A stretch of DNA of 54,769 nt from an uncultured Flavobacteriaceae bacterium. Lineage in GTDB: Bacteria; Bacteroidota; Bacteroidia; Flavobacteriales; Flavobacteriaceae. Each line of letters opens with the position of its first letter. Positions within the stretch are counted from its first letter, which is position 1. A program made the translations under genes and the position numbers. Of this stretch, positions 30,638 to 39,549 are shown piece by piece. Location of the stretch: positions 1 through 54,769 of the forward strand of contig CAJQQG010000020.1 in the NCBI GenBank assembly GCA_905480425.1, in the 5' to 3' direction. The notes beneath the pieces were generated by a model. It was not told the DNA's origin. It worked only from the letters and a program-made list of their open reading frames with translations, and did not search any database.

Positions 30638-30929
30638 TTATTAATTATAACGGGATCAGCTATGAGAATGGATTATTAATTGAGTGTAAAGCTTCGAAAA
30701 CATAAAGAGCATATCTTCAATAAACCTCTATTATAGTTGACTAAAAGAGATTTCAAAATAAGATAATTTAAAATTCTTGAAAACATGAGGTCTTATAACA
30801 AGTTTCAGATTCAATTTAAATCCTCTTTTATTAGGACTAAAACATTGAAACTCATTATAAAAAATAAAATAGATAGATTTGAGGCAATCTTTGTAAATTC
30901 GCAATATAATTAGTTCATTGAAAATTCAT

Positions 30930-31325
30930 GGGGTCGACTGGTTTTGACAGCAGGATGCATGAAAAGGTAAGCAAGTCGAGCGCTGAATTACAGCTCGTAA
31001 ATCTCATTTTTCACATTTTTAAATGGCGAGAATAACTACGCTCTAGCTGCATAATTAACAGAATTATAGTATGTTAATGCCAAGTCCTGACTAGGTCGGG
31101 AAGCTGGATGTCTCTGAATAGCCCTTGTTGACGGCGATTTATATTGAGGCACCATAAAAGTCAACATCGAGACATAAGGGCATCGTTTATGTTTTTCAAT
31201 AAAGATGATAAGATTAATTTGGGCGGATTTCGGTCAGGATTAATTCGAAAATCAATCGAAATCTAAACTTGAAGAAAGCTTTTTAATCGCTTGTTTGGAC
31301 GCGGGTTCGATTCCCGCCGACTCCA
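30930..31325 (+). ncRNA. ssrA: transfer-messenger RNA (tmRNA)
   Basis: tmRNA rescues stalled ribosomes and tags the nascent chain for proteolysis. The 5' end GGGGTCG pairs with the 3' CGACTCC (one G:U) plus discriminator A. The T-arm CGGG-TTCGATT-CCCG is intact and the typical start GGTCGACTGGTTTTGACAG is present. The tag frame at 31025-31054 reads GENNYALAA followed by TAA, ending in the ALAA signal for proteases. CCA is not encoded. I see no exact TAnnTTTG promoter; TAAATTCG at 30894-30901 is the nearest candidate. Confidence 0.96.
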
Positions 31326-31331
31326 CTAATT

Positions 31332-31375
31332 AAAACCCTAATATATTATTAATTAATATGTTAGGGTTTTTTATT
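31332..31375 (+). terminator. terminator after tmRNA
   Basis: A 17 bp stem begins AAAACCCTAA and closes with TTAGGGTTTT, with a five-base loop and a following T-rich tail, six bases after the tmRNA 3' end. Confidence 0.9.
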
Positions 31376-31798
31376 ATAGCTATTTGTACGATTATTGTAC
31401 GGTCAGATGTTAAAAGCCAATAAAATCAGCTACAAACTCTAATTTGATCACCCTATACCCTCAAAACAAATCGGTTTTCATTTTAGGGGGTTTCTTGTTA
31501 TATGGTGCTATTATCCAACACCGCTGTTAAACTGTTACAGAGTTACACTTAAAGAATAACAAATCCAAGAACATACTGAAGATGATATGCCTATGGTTTA
31601 AAAGAAAAAAGCCTCTAAGGTTAATTAGTGACGTTATTATTTAAAGATGTGCTTGATTTGGTCTATTCTGTAAAGATGTCTTTTTAATCTAATACTTTGG
31701 GAGGGTAAAACGCTATTAATATTAGGGTTGTTGTTTTTTATTCTAAGTAAGCCAAGAATATAAACTTCAATTTAATGCATTCTCCGCAATAACTTTAT
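31376..31798. other. gene-free stretch downstream of ssrA, possible integration scar
   Basis: No convincing open frame is present on either strand in this region. It begins with a direct repeat TTGTACG at 31384 and 31395 (11 bp period), followed by an 11-codon frame that stops at once. The rest is AT-rich with scattered stops. Its place at the 3' side of tmRNA, a common integration target, and the change from core to accessory genes after it suggest a decayed mobile-element end, but no integrase or second att copy is visible. Confidence 0.35.
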
Positions 31799-31822
31799 TA
31801 AGATAATTAAATCATTATCTTA
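31799..31822. repeat. 9 bp inverted repeat upstream of the M28 peptidase gene
   Basis: TAAGATAAT and ATTATCTTA are separated by TAAATC, and the repeat ends 21 bp before the ATG. The position suits an operator or a leader hairpin that affects the peptidase gene. Confidence 0.4.
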
Positions 31823-31843
31823 TGCATATAAATTCACTTAACA

Positions 31844-33949
31844 ATGAAAATCAATTTCCTTTTAATTCCGACTATTTATCTATTCACTCTTCAGTTATCT
31901 ATTGCTCAATATGAAGGCTATTCTTCTTCTTCATGGGAGAAACAATTAAGAACAGAAGCCCTTTTTATTAAACATCAAAATTCCAAATCTTTTAAAAATC
32001 ATTTAAGGGAGTTAACGGTTAGGCCTCATGTTGTTGGAAGTAAGGAAAACAAAAAAGTACAAGAATATATTTCAAAAGTCATGCAAGATGCGGGACTTTC
32101 TGTAAAAAACTACCCTTATGACGTCTATCTTCCAAAAGAACCCGGATATTCATTAATTGAAATTGTAACACCCAAAAGAGAAGTTCTTAATCAAAAAGAA
32201 GATATTATTTTAAATGATCCATTTTCTAGGGATTCGTTGCTATGGAAGGGATGGAATGCATTTTCTGGAAGTGATGATGTTACAGCTGAAGTGGTTTATG
32301 CAAACTATGGTAGAAAAGAAGATTTTGAAAAATTAAAAAAATTGGGAATTGAGGTTGAAGGAAAAATTGTTTTGGCGCGGTATGGAGGAAATTTTAGAGG
32401 GTTTAAAGCAAAGTTTGCTGAACTTAGTGGAGCTAAAGGACTCCTTATTTTTACAGATCCTAAAGACAGTGGTTTCACTAAAGGTTTAGTCTATCCTGAA
32501 GGACCATATTATAATAATAGTACCATACAAAGAGGGTCTTTACTTACCACAGATTTTACTGGGGATCCTTTGACTCCTTTTGAACCTGCATTACCTCTTG
32601 ATGGAAAACAAAAAATTAAACGTTTAAGTCCAAAGAATGCTCAACTACATAGCATACCAGTAACTCCAATTGCATACGGTGAAGCAGAAAAAATATTAAA
32701 ACAAATGAAAGGCAGTCCTGTTCCCCAAGCATGGCAAGGTGGACTACCGTTCACTTATAGACTGGATGGAGGCAAAGACTTAACAGTGAGATTAAAGGTT
32801 GATCAAAAGATTGATTTTGTAAGAGCAACAAATGTTGTGGGGATGATCAAAGGAAGTGATGCTCCAAATGAATGGATTATTTTAGGGAGTCATTATGATG
32901 CATGGGGGTTTGGGGCAACAGACCCAAATAGTGGAACCGCTATGCTACTTAATTTAAGTGAAACTCTTGGTAAGTTATTAAAAGAGGGAAACCGTCCTAA
33001 AAGATCTATCCTAATTGCACATTGGGATGCTGAAGAACATGGCGTAATTGGATCTAGTGAATGGGTAGAGCAAATGCGGGATGAATTAAATGCTAAGGCG
33101 ATTGTTTACATGAATTTTGATGGAGGGGTGTCTGGAAAGAATTTTGGTGCCTCATCTGCACCAACACTTAAAAAATTACTCCTTGAAGTTTCTAAGAAAA
33201 TTCAATATCCTTATTCAAATCAGAATCTATATGAATTTTGGAGAAAAAAGGATCAAATCAAACCTTATATAGGGAATTTAGGAGGAGGGTCTGATCATAT
33301 TGCTTTCTATATGCATGTTGGTGTACCGTCCCTTAGCGGAGGAGCTGGAGGGCCAAATCTTTATCATTCAAATTATGATAGCTTTCAATTTTATGAGAAG
33401 TTTGTGGATCCTGAATTTAAAATGGGTCCAATGGTTGAGCAAATGGCTGGTTTAATGGCACTTCGAATGGCAAATGGTATACTAATACCCTACAATATTA
33501 ATAAATATCATCATGATTTAAAGATACATTTCGATTCTGCAACTCTAAAAATAAAAAAATATAGTAACACTTTTGAAGGCTTTAAAAAAGCTTCTAATGC
33601 AATTATTCAACTTGAAAAAACTAGTGAAATACTAACTAATAATATTGAAATATTTTTAAAGAAAAATAAATTGCCAAAAAAAATAATTTCAAAATTAAAC
33701 CAACAATTAATTGCTCTTGAAAAAAGTTTTATCTCTGAAAAAGGAATGTATTTTGGATCTTGGTATAAGTCATTATATTCATCTTCAGATCCTTTCAGCG
33801 GTTATGCATCTTGGATATTACCTGGACTTGAGTACGAAATAGCTTTAAAATCATCTAGAAGATTAAAAGAGTGGGATGACAGATATACTAAAGCAATAAA
33901 TTCACTAAATACTAAAATGAAGAGATTAAATGAGGAAATAATCAAATAG
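31844..33949 (+). CDS. secreted M28 peptidase, glutamate carboxypeptidase II-like
   Basis: The 701-residue protein has a signal peptide (ending LSIAQ), a PA domain (about residues 130-280) inside an M28 catalytic domain, and a C-terminal dimerisation domain like that of transferrin receptor/PSMA. The co-catalytic zinc ligands are visible: GSHYDAWGFGATDPNSG, the acid WDAEEHGVIGS, the aspartate in YMNFDGGVSG, and the late histidine in LYHSNYDSF. Human homologues release C-terminal glutamate from peptides such as N-acetyl-Asp-Glu. Here it probably trims peptides outside the cytoplasm. Its stop overlaps that of convergent ptsI by 8 bp. Confidence 0.9.
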   Translation: MKINFLLIPTIYLFTLQLSIAQYEGYSSSSWEKQLRTEALFIKHQNSKSFKNHLRELTVRPHVVGSKENKKVQEYISKVMQDAGLSVKNYPYDVYLPKEPGYSLIEIVTPKREVLNQKEDIILNDPFSRDSLLWKGWNAFSGSDDVTAEVVYANYGRKEDFEKLKKLGIEVEGKIVLARYGGNFRGFKAKFAELSGAKGLLIFTDPKDSGFTKGLVYPEGPYYNNSTIQRGSLLTTDFTGDPLTPFEPALPLDGKQKIKRLSPKNAQLHSIPVTPIAYGEAEKILKQMKGSPVPQAWQGGLPFTYRLDGGKDLTVRLKVDQKIDFVRATNVVGMIKGSDAPNEWIILGSHYDAWGFGATDPNSGTAMLLNLSETLGKLLKEGNRPKRSILIAHWDAEEHGVIGSSEWVEQMRDELNAKAIVYMNFDGGVSGKNFGASSAPTLKKLLLEVSKKIQYPYSNQNLYEFWRKKDQIKPYIGNLGGGSDHIAFYMHVGVPSLSGGAGGPNLYHSNYDSFQFYEKFVDPEFKMGPMVEQMAGLMALRMANGILIPYNINKYHHDLKIHFDSATLKIKKYSNTFEGFKKASNAIIQLEKTSEILTNNIEIFLKKNKLPKKIISKLNQQLIALEKSFISEKGMYFGSWYKSLYSSSDPFSGYASWILPGLEYEIALKSSRRLKEWDDRYTKAINSLNTKMKRLNEEIIK

Positions 33950-35570
33950 TATTTCTTATTTCATTTTTAATCTTTGGTATCAGAGAAGGAGGCATACTCA
34001 AAGAGTTTATGTTGATGTTTAGAAAATAAGATAAACATTTTTCATCAGATGCTAGTTCACCACAAACACTGACTTCTTTACCTTCCTTATGAGCGAGTTC
34101 CGTAAAATTTTTAATCAAAATAAGAATACTTTCTTTGCTTTGAGATAAGTAATTCGAAACACTTTCGTTAGTTCTATCTGCGGCCATTAAGAATTGAGCC
34201 AAATCATTAGTTCCAAAAGAAAAGAAGTCTACATTTTCAATATAAAATTCAGGACGAAAAGCTACGTTTGGAATTTCAACCATAATTCCAACACGAGGCA
34301 AATGATTTATTTTGATTCCCTCACTATTTAGTTGATTAAATTCAAGTATTATTGTTTCTTTAATTTGAATCCAATCCTCTTCACTAGCAATCATTGGACA
34401 TAAAATATGGATATTGAAAAGGTTTGAAAGACGCAATAAAGCTCTGATTTGAGGTTTTAGAAGATTATCATAATGTTTAAATCCTAAACGAAGAGCTCTA
34501 GAACCAAGTGCCGGATTTTCTTCTTTTATATTATTTAAATAAGATAAAGGTTTGTCTGAACCAAAATCAAGAAGTCTTATTGTATGCTTAACCTCAGGGA
34601 ATTCTTTTAAAATAGATTCATAAACTGAATAATGCATGTTTTCATTTGGAAACTTTTCTGAATTTAAAAAACATAATTCAGTTCTAAACAAACCAATTCC
34701 ATCAGCACCGAAAGACTTTGCTTTTTTAGCATCATCTAATGAACCAATATTTGCGTTAATTTCAATACTAGTTCCAGATTTAGTAGTAACATTATTATGA
34801 CTTTTTTTAAGTTGAATTGATGATTCATGTTTTTCTTTGAGCATTAATAAATCATATTTTTTTACATAAAATAGAGATGGATTCAAAATGAGTTGGGCTT
34901 TTGCACAATCAATAATTAATAAAGATCCAGCCTTAATTTTTGATATACTCTTAGCTAATCCAACTAAAGAGGGAATACCTAAAGCCTTTGAAAGTATTGC
35001 GACGTGATCTGTAGGCCCTCCATGTGAAGTGATAATTCCTAACACAAGATTTTTATCAATAGATGACAATTGATTCGTGGTAATTGAATCTGCTACAATT
35101 ATAGAGGGTGTATTTAGAGTAATTTTGTTTTCTTCTTTTTTCTGAAGTATGAGGATTAGCATCCTACTCAACATTACTATGTCATCAGCACGTGCGCTAA
35201 TATAGGGATCCCCTAATTCATTTAAAATTTCAGTGTATTCAGCAGTAACTTCATGAACAGCATAATCAGCATTACAACTATTTGATTTTATAAAATCAAT
35301 TGTTTTCCCTTCTAACTCGGGGTCTTTTAATATTTCTAGGTGAGCATCATAGATTTTTATTTCTTCTTTAGATAAAGAATTAATCATTTTTTGTTTTAAA
35401 TCTAAAGTCTTCGCCTGAGCAATTAAAAGAGCTTGTTTAAATTGTTTAATTTCACTTTCGATAGATGAAATTTTACTTTTAATTATATTTAAAGAGTAAT
35501 TTTCATTCAAGAGAAAAGCTGGACCCATGGAGGTGCCAAATGAAGCCGATATGCCATTTAAAGTTCTAAT
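33942..35570 (-). CDS. ptsI: phosphotransferase system enzyme I
   Basis: EI takes phosphate from phosphoenolpyruvate and passes it to HPr. Motifs: active-site GGPTDHVAILSKALGIPSLVG, GADGIGLFRTELCFL, the PEP-binding DFGSDKPLSYL and ALGSRALRL, NDLAQFLMAADR and CGELASDE. The first ATG (35528) would cut off the conserved GISAS start; the frame continues upstream through LNGISASFGTS with no ATG, GTG or TTG. I therefore place the start at ATT 35570, which overlaps the ptsH stop (ATTAG). With that start the active histidine falls at residue 189, as in E. coli EI. The protein would have 542 residues, slightly shorter than usual. It is the last gene of the leftward operon. Confidence 0.92.
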   Translation of the reverse strand: MRTLNGISASFGTSMGPAFLLNENYSLNIIKSKISSIESEIKQFKQALLIAQAKTLDLKQKMINSLSKEEIKIYDAHLEILKDPELEGKTIDFIKSNSCNADYAVHEVTAEYTEILNELGDPYISARADDIVMLSRMLILILQKKEENKITLNTPSIIVADSITTNQLSSIDKNLVLGIITSHGGPTDHVAILSKALGIPSLVGLAKSISKIKAGSLLIIDCAKAQLILNPSLFYVKKYDLLMLKEKHESSIQLKKSHNNVTTKSGTSIEINANIGSLDDAKKAKSFGADGIGLFRTELCFLNSEKFPNENMHYSVYESILKEFPEVKHTIRLLDFGSDKPLSYLNNIKEENPALGSRALRLGFKHYDNLLKPQIRALLRLSNLFNIHILCPMIASEEDWIQIKETIILEFNQLNSEGIKINHLPRVGIMVEIPNVAFRPEFYIENVDFFSFGTNDLAQFLMAADRTNESVSNYLSQSKESILILIKNFTELAHKEGKEVSVCGELASDEKCLSYFLNININSLSMPPSLIPKIKNEIRNTI

Positions 35571-35835
35571 AATTGGTTGTAAAGTTATTTTTAATCAATT
35601 CTTCTAAAGTCTCCAAAGCCTTTATTTCATCAGTACCATTTGCACAAATTTTAATCACATCTTGACTTTTAACACCTAAAGTCATTAATGATAAGGTACT
35701 TTTTCCATTTCCCTTTTTATCATTAAATTCTATGAAGATTTCGGATTGAAAAGCAGATGCTTGTTTTGCAAATAATGAAGATGTGCGTGCATGAAATCCA
35801 ATTTCATCTTTAATTTTAATTATTTTTTCAATCAT
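35566..35835 (-). CDS. ptsH: phosphocarrier protein HPr
   Basis: HPr relays phosphate from EI to EIIA. The 89-residue protein has the active-site segment IGFHARTSS with His15 and Arg17, and GKSTLSLMTLGV with Ser46, the residue phosphorylated by HPr kinase in organisms that have it; no kinase gene is in the window. Its ATG overlaps the EIIB stop by 4 bp and its stop overlaps the proposed ptsI start, so the three cytoplasmic PTS proteins are translationally coupled. Confidence 0.94.
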   Translation of the reverse strand: MIEKIIKIKDEIGFHARTSSLFAKQASAFQSEIFIEFNDKKGNGKSTLSLMTLGVKSQDVIKICANGTDEIKALETLEELIKNNFTTNY

Positions 35836-36149
35836 GAAGTTTGAGATATTAATTCTTCAGCTTGGTTTAATATAGAGATAGGGTCCCTAACTGCCTTATT
35901 AACACTTACATCCAAAATTATTTTATTTTCAAAACGATTTTTACCTGATATAGTGATCATTTTAGCAATAATTACTATGTCTGATTCTATTATTTGTTCA
36001 GGTGTTAATTTTACAGATATTTTATGCCCTCCTTGTTCTTCAATATAAATTTCGTGACCTCTTTTTAATGCTTCTTTTTTTAAAGCAGTTGCAGCCATTT
36101 TACTATGTGCAACTCCTGCAAGACAGGCTGTTATTAAAGATATTTTCAT
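35832..36149 (-). CDS. fructose-family PTS EIIB
   Basis: The 105-residue domain accepts phosphate from EIIA on a cysteine and gives it to the incoming sugar. Cys9 sits in TACLAGVAHSKMAATAL, clearly the fructose-family phosphocysteine loop, although the usual Pro-Thr after the Cys is replaced by Leu-Ala. It is a free-standing subunit rather than part of an EIIBC fusion. Its order between EIIC and HPr, with a 10 bp gap and a 4 bp overlap, places it in the same unit. The substrate cannot be deduced from the sequence. Confidence 0.88.
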   Translation of the reverse strand: MKISLITACLAGVAHSKMAATALKKEALKRGHEIYIEEQGGHKISVKLTPEQIIESDIVIIAKMITISGKNRFENKIILDVSVNKAVRDPISILNQAEELISQTS

Positions 36150-36159
36150 AAACTAATAT

Positions 36160-37221
36160 TTAGGATTCATTAATTTGTTTATCAATTGCATTTAATTTAG
36201 CTATATCTCGATTGCTTATACTCTTTAAAAGATTTACAGATAAAGCTGTAATAACTGATCCCACAACTACACAGATTACGAAAACTATTGGTTTATTATA
36301 AAAAAACCATTGAGCTATTCCTAAAACAGGAGTGCTTAATTCTAATAAAAAATAACCTGCAATAAATCCAGAAATAGTTGATCCTAAGGCTGTTGCTATT
36401 GTAACTCTAATTAAATCACCTACTGCTAATGGTATTACAATTTCTGTAAAACCACCAACTATTGCATAAACCCATGAGCTTTTTGCATATTGAAGTTCAG
36501 AAATAGTGTATAATTTTGGTCTTAAAAAAGTTGCTAAGCACAATCCTAAAGGAGGAACAGTTACTATAGATCCACAAATCCCTAGAGGAACAAATAAATT
36601 CAAATCCATTACAGCAGTTGCAAATGTACTTTGAGTTTTACTAAACGGTCCACCATAATCAACACCTCCTAAAAATCCCATCACTGCTCCCATAGTGGCT
36701 GATCCCTGTTCATTTAGGTTAGTCAAAAAATCAGAAATTACACCCATAATCCATGCAATTGGCGGACCCAAGAAATATACCATAAAAATAACGACAGCTA
36801 TTGTACTTAGTACAGGAGCCATAAATCCCCATGTGCTCTGTAACATAGACGGAAGTTCAACTTTTAAAAGCATATAGGTCACATATCCAACTAAAATTCC
36901 TCCAAGAAGAGCTCCCAAATAACCAGTATCAATTTGTTGAGCCAATACACCAACAATAAAACCTGGCGCTATACCGGGAGTATCGGTAATACTAAAGGCA
37001 GTATATGCAGCCATAATTGGAACAAAATAAGTCAGGCCAATAGTTCCAATATCTTTAAACACCATCCATATAGAGTCTTCAGCAATATTATTCCCTCCAA
37101 TTACAGCTAGGCTTCCTACCATTCCACCAATTAATAAAACAGGTAACATGTAGGAAACACCTGTTCTAAAATGTGTGCCAGTATTTTTAAAAATGCTTAT
37201 TGTTTCTTTCCAAAAATTCAT
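36160..37221 (-). CDS. fructose-family PTS EIIC permease
   Basis: The 353-residue membrane protein has about nine or ten hydrophobic helices and fructose-family EIIC landmarks: TGVSYMLPVLLIGGMVGSLAV near the start, SITDTPGIAPGFIVG, and GALLGGILVGYVTYML. A histidine or glutamate pair typical of the sugar site is seen in GGFTEIVIPLA. The EIIC domain stands alone, so the EII complex here is three separate polypeptides. It lies 2 bp from EIIA and 10 bp from EIIB. The transported compound is unknown. Confidence 0.88.
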   Translation of the reverse strand: MNFWKETISIFKNTGTHFRTGVSYMLPVLLIGGMVGSLAVIGGNNIAEDSIWMVFKDIGTIGLTYFVPIMAAYTAFSITDTPGIAPGFIVGVLAQQIDTGYLGALLGGILVGYVTYMLLKVELPSMLQSTWGFMAPVLSTIAVVIFMVYFLGPPIAWIMGVISDFLTNLNEQGSATMGAVMGFLGGVDYGGPFSKTQSTFATAVMDLNLFVPLGICGSIVTVPPLGLCLATFLRPKLYTISELQYAKSSWVYAIVGGFTEIVIPLAVGDLIRVTIATALGSTISGFIAGYFLLELSTPVLGIAQWFFYNKPIVFVICVVVGSVITALSVNLLKSISNRDIAKLNAIDKQINES

Positions 37222-37223
37222 GA

Positions 37224-37667
37224 TTAAACTTTATTAAACGAACTAAAAATTTCTTTTTCAGAAGTTGCAGATAACCATTTTGCTCTTATGTCTTCCTCTA
37301 AGGCTAATTTCGCTACCTCTGACATCATTTCAATATGACTATTTTCTTCTCCCACCTTAGCAATTGGTATTGCGAGTAAAATAACAAACTGGGCTAACTC
37401 ATCACCTTCATCCCAAGTTAGGCCAGAGGTTCTTCCAAAAGCAAAAGAAGGTTCTATAACTTCATTACTTTCTGCGTGAGGAATAGCGATACCATATCCA
37501 CAATAGGTAGAAAGTAGATTTTCCCTATCTAATACAGCTTTCAAATAATGTTCTTTATTTTTAATTTTACCTAAATCACAAAGTTGATCGATTAAAAATT
37601 TAATTACATCTGTTTTAGATGTAATATTAATATCTAAAGAAATATAAGAAGGAATTAAATTCTCCAT
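37224..37667 (-). CDS. fructose/mannitol-family PTS EIIA
   Basis: The 147-residue domain transfers phosphate from HPr to EIIB. The phosphorylated histidine is His64 in GYGIAIPHAESNEV, the standard context of the PTS_EIIA type-2 fold, with DRENLLSTYCG just before it. The family also includes nitrogen-regulatory PtsN, but the operon position next to EIIC and EIIB argues for a transport role. Confidence 0.92.
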   Translation of the reverse strand: MENLIPSYISLDINITSKTDVIKFLIDQLCDLGKIKNKEHYLKAVLDRENLLSTYCGYGIAIPHAESNEVIEPSFAFGRTSGLTWDEGDELAQFVILLAIPIAKVGEENSHIEMMSEVAKLALEEDIRAKWLSATSEKEIFSSFNKV

Positions 37668-37676
37668 TGTATTTAT

Positions 37677-38378
37677 TTAAGATTGCGCTTTATTTATTGC
37701 TTCAGCACAACGTTTAAAACCAGCAGTAATACCATCAGGATCCTTAAAAATTGCAGACGATAATACAACTACGTCTGGTTTACAAGCAATAAGTGGAGCT
37801 AAATTATCTACTCGAATTCCACCATCAATTGCAATCTCGCAATCTGGATTTTTTTCATCAACTAGTTTTCTGGCTCGTTTTAATAAATCTAAACATGATC
37901 TTCTCCAGCCCCAATTATCTTTTCCGTCAGTTTCATCGACTCCGTGGACCACAACATGTAATCTGTCTATATCGTAAATAGATTCCTCAACAAAAGAGAG
38001 TGGTGTATATAGTCCAATAGTCAGTCCTACTTTTATAGATCGTTCTCTACACCAATTGATTATGTATGCTAAGGGTGCTCCAATAAAATGTTCTGCTGGT
38101 ATAATTAACATATTTGTCCCAACCTGAGCTAGCTTATCAATAAAAAGTAGATCACATGTTTTCGTATATATGTGGCACTCAATGGGTTTAGATGTGTGAT
38201 TTCTTATACCCTCAATAATTTGATGCCCTCCCATTAATTGCATATTTTTTAAATCATGCATATCTGCAGCATCAGAATGAATATAGTCTGCCCCTGCAGC
38301 AGAAGCTTCCTTTACAATATCTGCCAAATGACCATAATCAACATGGGCGAGACCTGCCGCTATTTTAATTTTTTTCAT
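37677..38378 (-). CDS. ribulose-phosphate 3-epimerase family protein
   Basis: The 233-residue TIM barrel resembles Rpe/AlsE. Metal ligands of the family are retained: His34 and Asp36 in DYIHSDAADM, His69 in IECHIYTK and Asp185 in AIDGGIRVDNL. The phosphate-binding GSAIF segment is changed to LSSAIF. The usual MDG after the first Asp is changed to AADMHD and the mobile MTVNPGFGG loop is replaced by VHGVDETDG, so the substrate likely differs from ribulose-5-phosphate. In this operon it would act on the phosphorylated PTS product, moving an epimeric ketose phosphate into central metabolism. That role is inference. Confidence 0.82.
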   Translation of the reverse strand: MKKIKIAAGLAHVDYGHLADIVKEASAAGADYIHSDAADMHDLKNMQLMGGHQIIEGIRNHTSKPIECHIYTKTCDLLFIDKLAQVGTNMLIIPAEHFIGAPLAYIINWCRERSIKVGLTIGLYTPLSFVEESIYDIDRLHVVVHGVDETDGKDNWGWRRSCLDLLKRARKLVDEKNPDCEIAIDGGIRVDNLAPLIACKPDVVVLSSAIFKDPDGITAGFKRCAEAINKAQS

Positions 38379-38383
38379 ATCGT

Positions 38384-39535
38384 TTATTTATACAAACTAT
38401 CTTTCATTAGTTGAACAATAGTTTCACTATTATTAGGTTGCAAATTAATTAACAAAGGATGTCTCATAATATCTTTTGACTCCTCATTTGATATTTTGGA
38501 TTTTTCCAATACAGTATTTAATCCCGTGACTTTAAACAAATCAACTAAACAATTACGCAAGGAAGAAGGGTCAGATTCTAATCCAAGATATTCTGCTACT
38601 TTAATGAATTTTTTTGGAGCTATTTTTTCTTTATATTTTAAAAAAGCAGGATAGACTATTGCAAGAGTATCTCCGTGAGCAATTCTAGAACAAATACCTC
38701 CAATAATTTCACCTAATGGGTGAGGTAAATCTGCTCCCCCATTTGCCAAACACATTCCTGCTAGTGTATCTGCCCTAGCTAAATTGCTTCGAACCTTAAT
38801 GTTATTTGAATCTTTAATGGCTTTTGGTAAGTTTTGAATTACTAGTTTAATAGCTTGTAAAGACATCTGTTCTGTAATCGGAGAGACACGACTTCCAAGA
38901 AAACTTTCAAAAGCATGAGTAAAAGCATCAAATCCTGTTGCTGCTGTTACAGAAGAGGGAACTGAAAGCATTAGCTCTGGATCTACAATTGCTAAAGCTG
39001 GAAATAATGCAGAATGAAAAAAAGTGACTTTATTTTTAGTTTTTGTATCACTAACTACAGCCGCTTGAGTACAATGCGAACCTGATCCTGAGGTTGTTGA
39101 AACAGCAATAAAAGGTAAAGCAGCCTCTGGTTTAGGTGATATCGCAAATGGATCATCATATTTTGATTTAGCTTCCTCCCAGTTAATATTTACATTTTCA
39201 TTATATAATAAAGCAATAAGTTTTGCCGTATCCAAAACAGATCCACCACCTATTCCAATAACAAAATCAACTTGATTTGCAACTGCTAAGGCTAATCCCT
39301 TTTCAACTCCTTCTAATGTTGGGTTAGGAATAACTTCATCAAAAAATGATACCTCAATATTAGCAGACCTAATTATTGATATGATTTCTTCAAAAGTTTC
39401 TTTTAATGATCCATTTAAAGGGCGTGAAACCATTAGACACTTCTTTCCATAAAATGGTAAGATATCTTTTAGATCTTTACGTCTCCCTGTTCCAAATCGA
39501 ATTTGTGTGGGAACAAAAAAATTAAATGAATTCAT
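38384..39535 (-). CDS. iron-containing (group III) alcohol dehydrogenase
   Basis: The 383-residue enzyme has the GGGS NAD-binding segment (IGIGGGSVLDTAK near 95-105), TTSGSGSH, and all four metal ligands of the family: Asp203 and His207 in GFDAFTHAFES, His272 in ADLPHPLGE and His287 in SRIAHGDTLA. Relatives oxidise or reduce small diols, aldehydes and sugar alcohols (FucO, glycerol dehydrogenase, phosphonate-linked enzymes). Next to an epimerase and a PTS it could oxidise a phosphorylated polyol or reduce an aldehyde product; this is inferred from context only. Spacing to its neighbours is 5 and 14 bp. Confidence 0.9.
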   Translation of the reverse strand: MNSFNFFVPTQIRFGTGRRKDLKDILPFYGKKCLMVSRPLNGSLKETFEEIISIIRSANIEVSFFDEVIPNPTLEGVEKGLALAVANQVDFVIGIGGGSVLDTAKLIALLYNENVNINWEEAKSKYDDPFAISPKPEAALPFIAVSTTSGSGSHCTQAAVVSDTKTKNKVTFFHSALFPALAIVDPELMLSVPSSVTAATGFDAFTHAFESFLGSRVSPITEQMSLQAIKLVIQNLPKAIKDSNNIKVRSNLARADTLAGMCLANGGADLPHPLGEIIGGICSRIAHGDTLAIVYPAFLKYKEKIAPKKFIKVAEYLGLESDPSSLRNCLVDLFKVTGLNTVLEKSKISNEESKDIMRHPLLINLQPNNSETIVQLMKDSLYK

Positions 39536-39549
39536 TCTATTATTTGGAT

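Noticed and set aside
31407-31442. ATG-started frame after ssrA as an integrase remnant
   Set aside because: Only 11 codons before a stop and no recombinase motif in any frame downstream.
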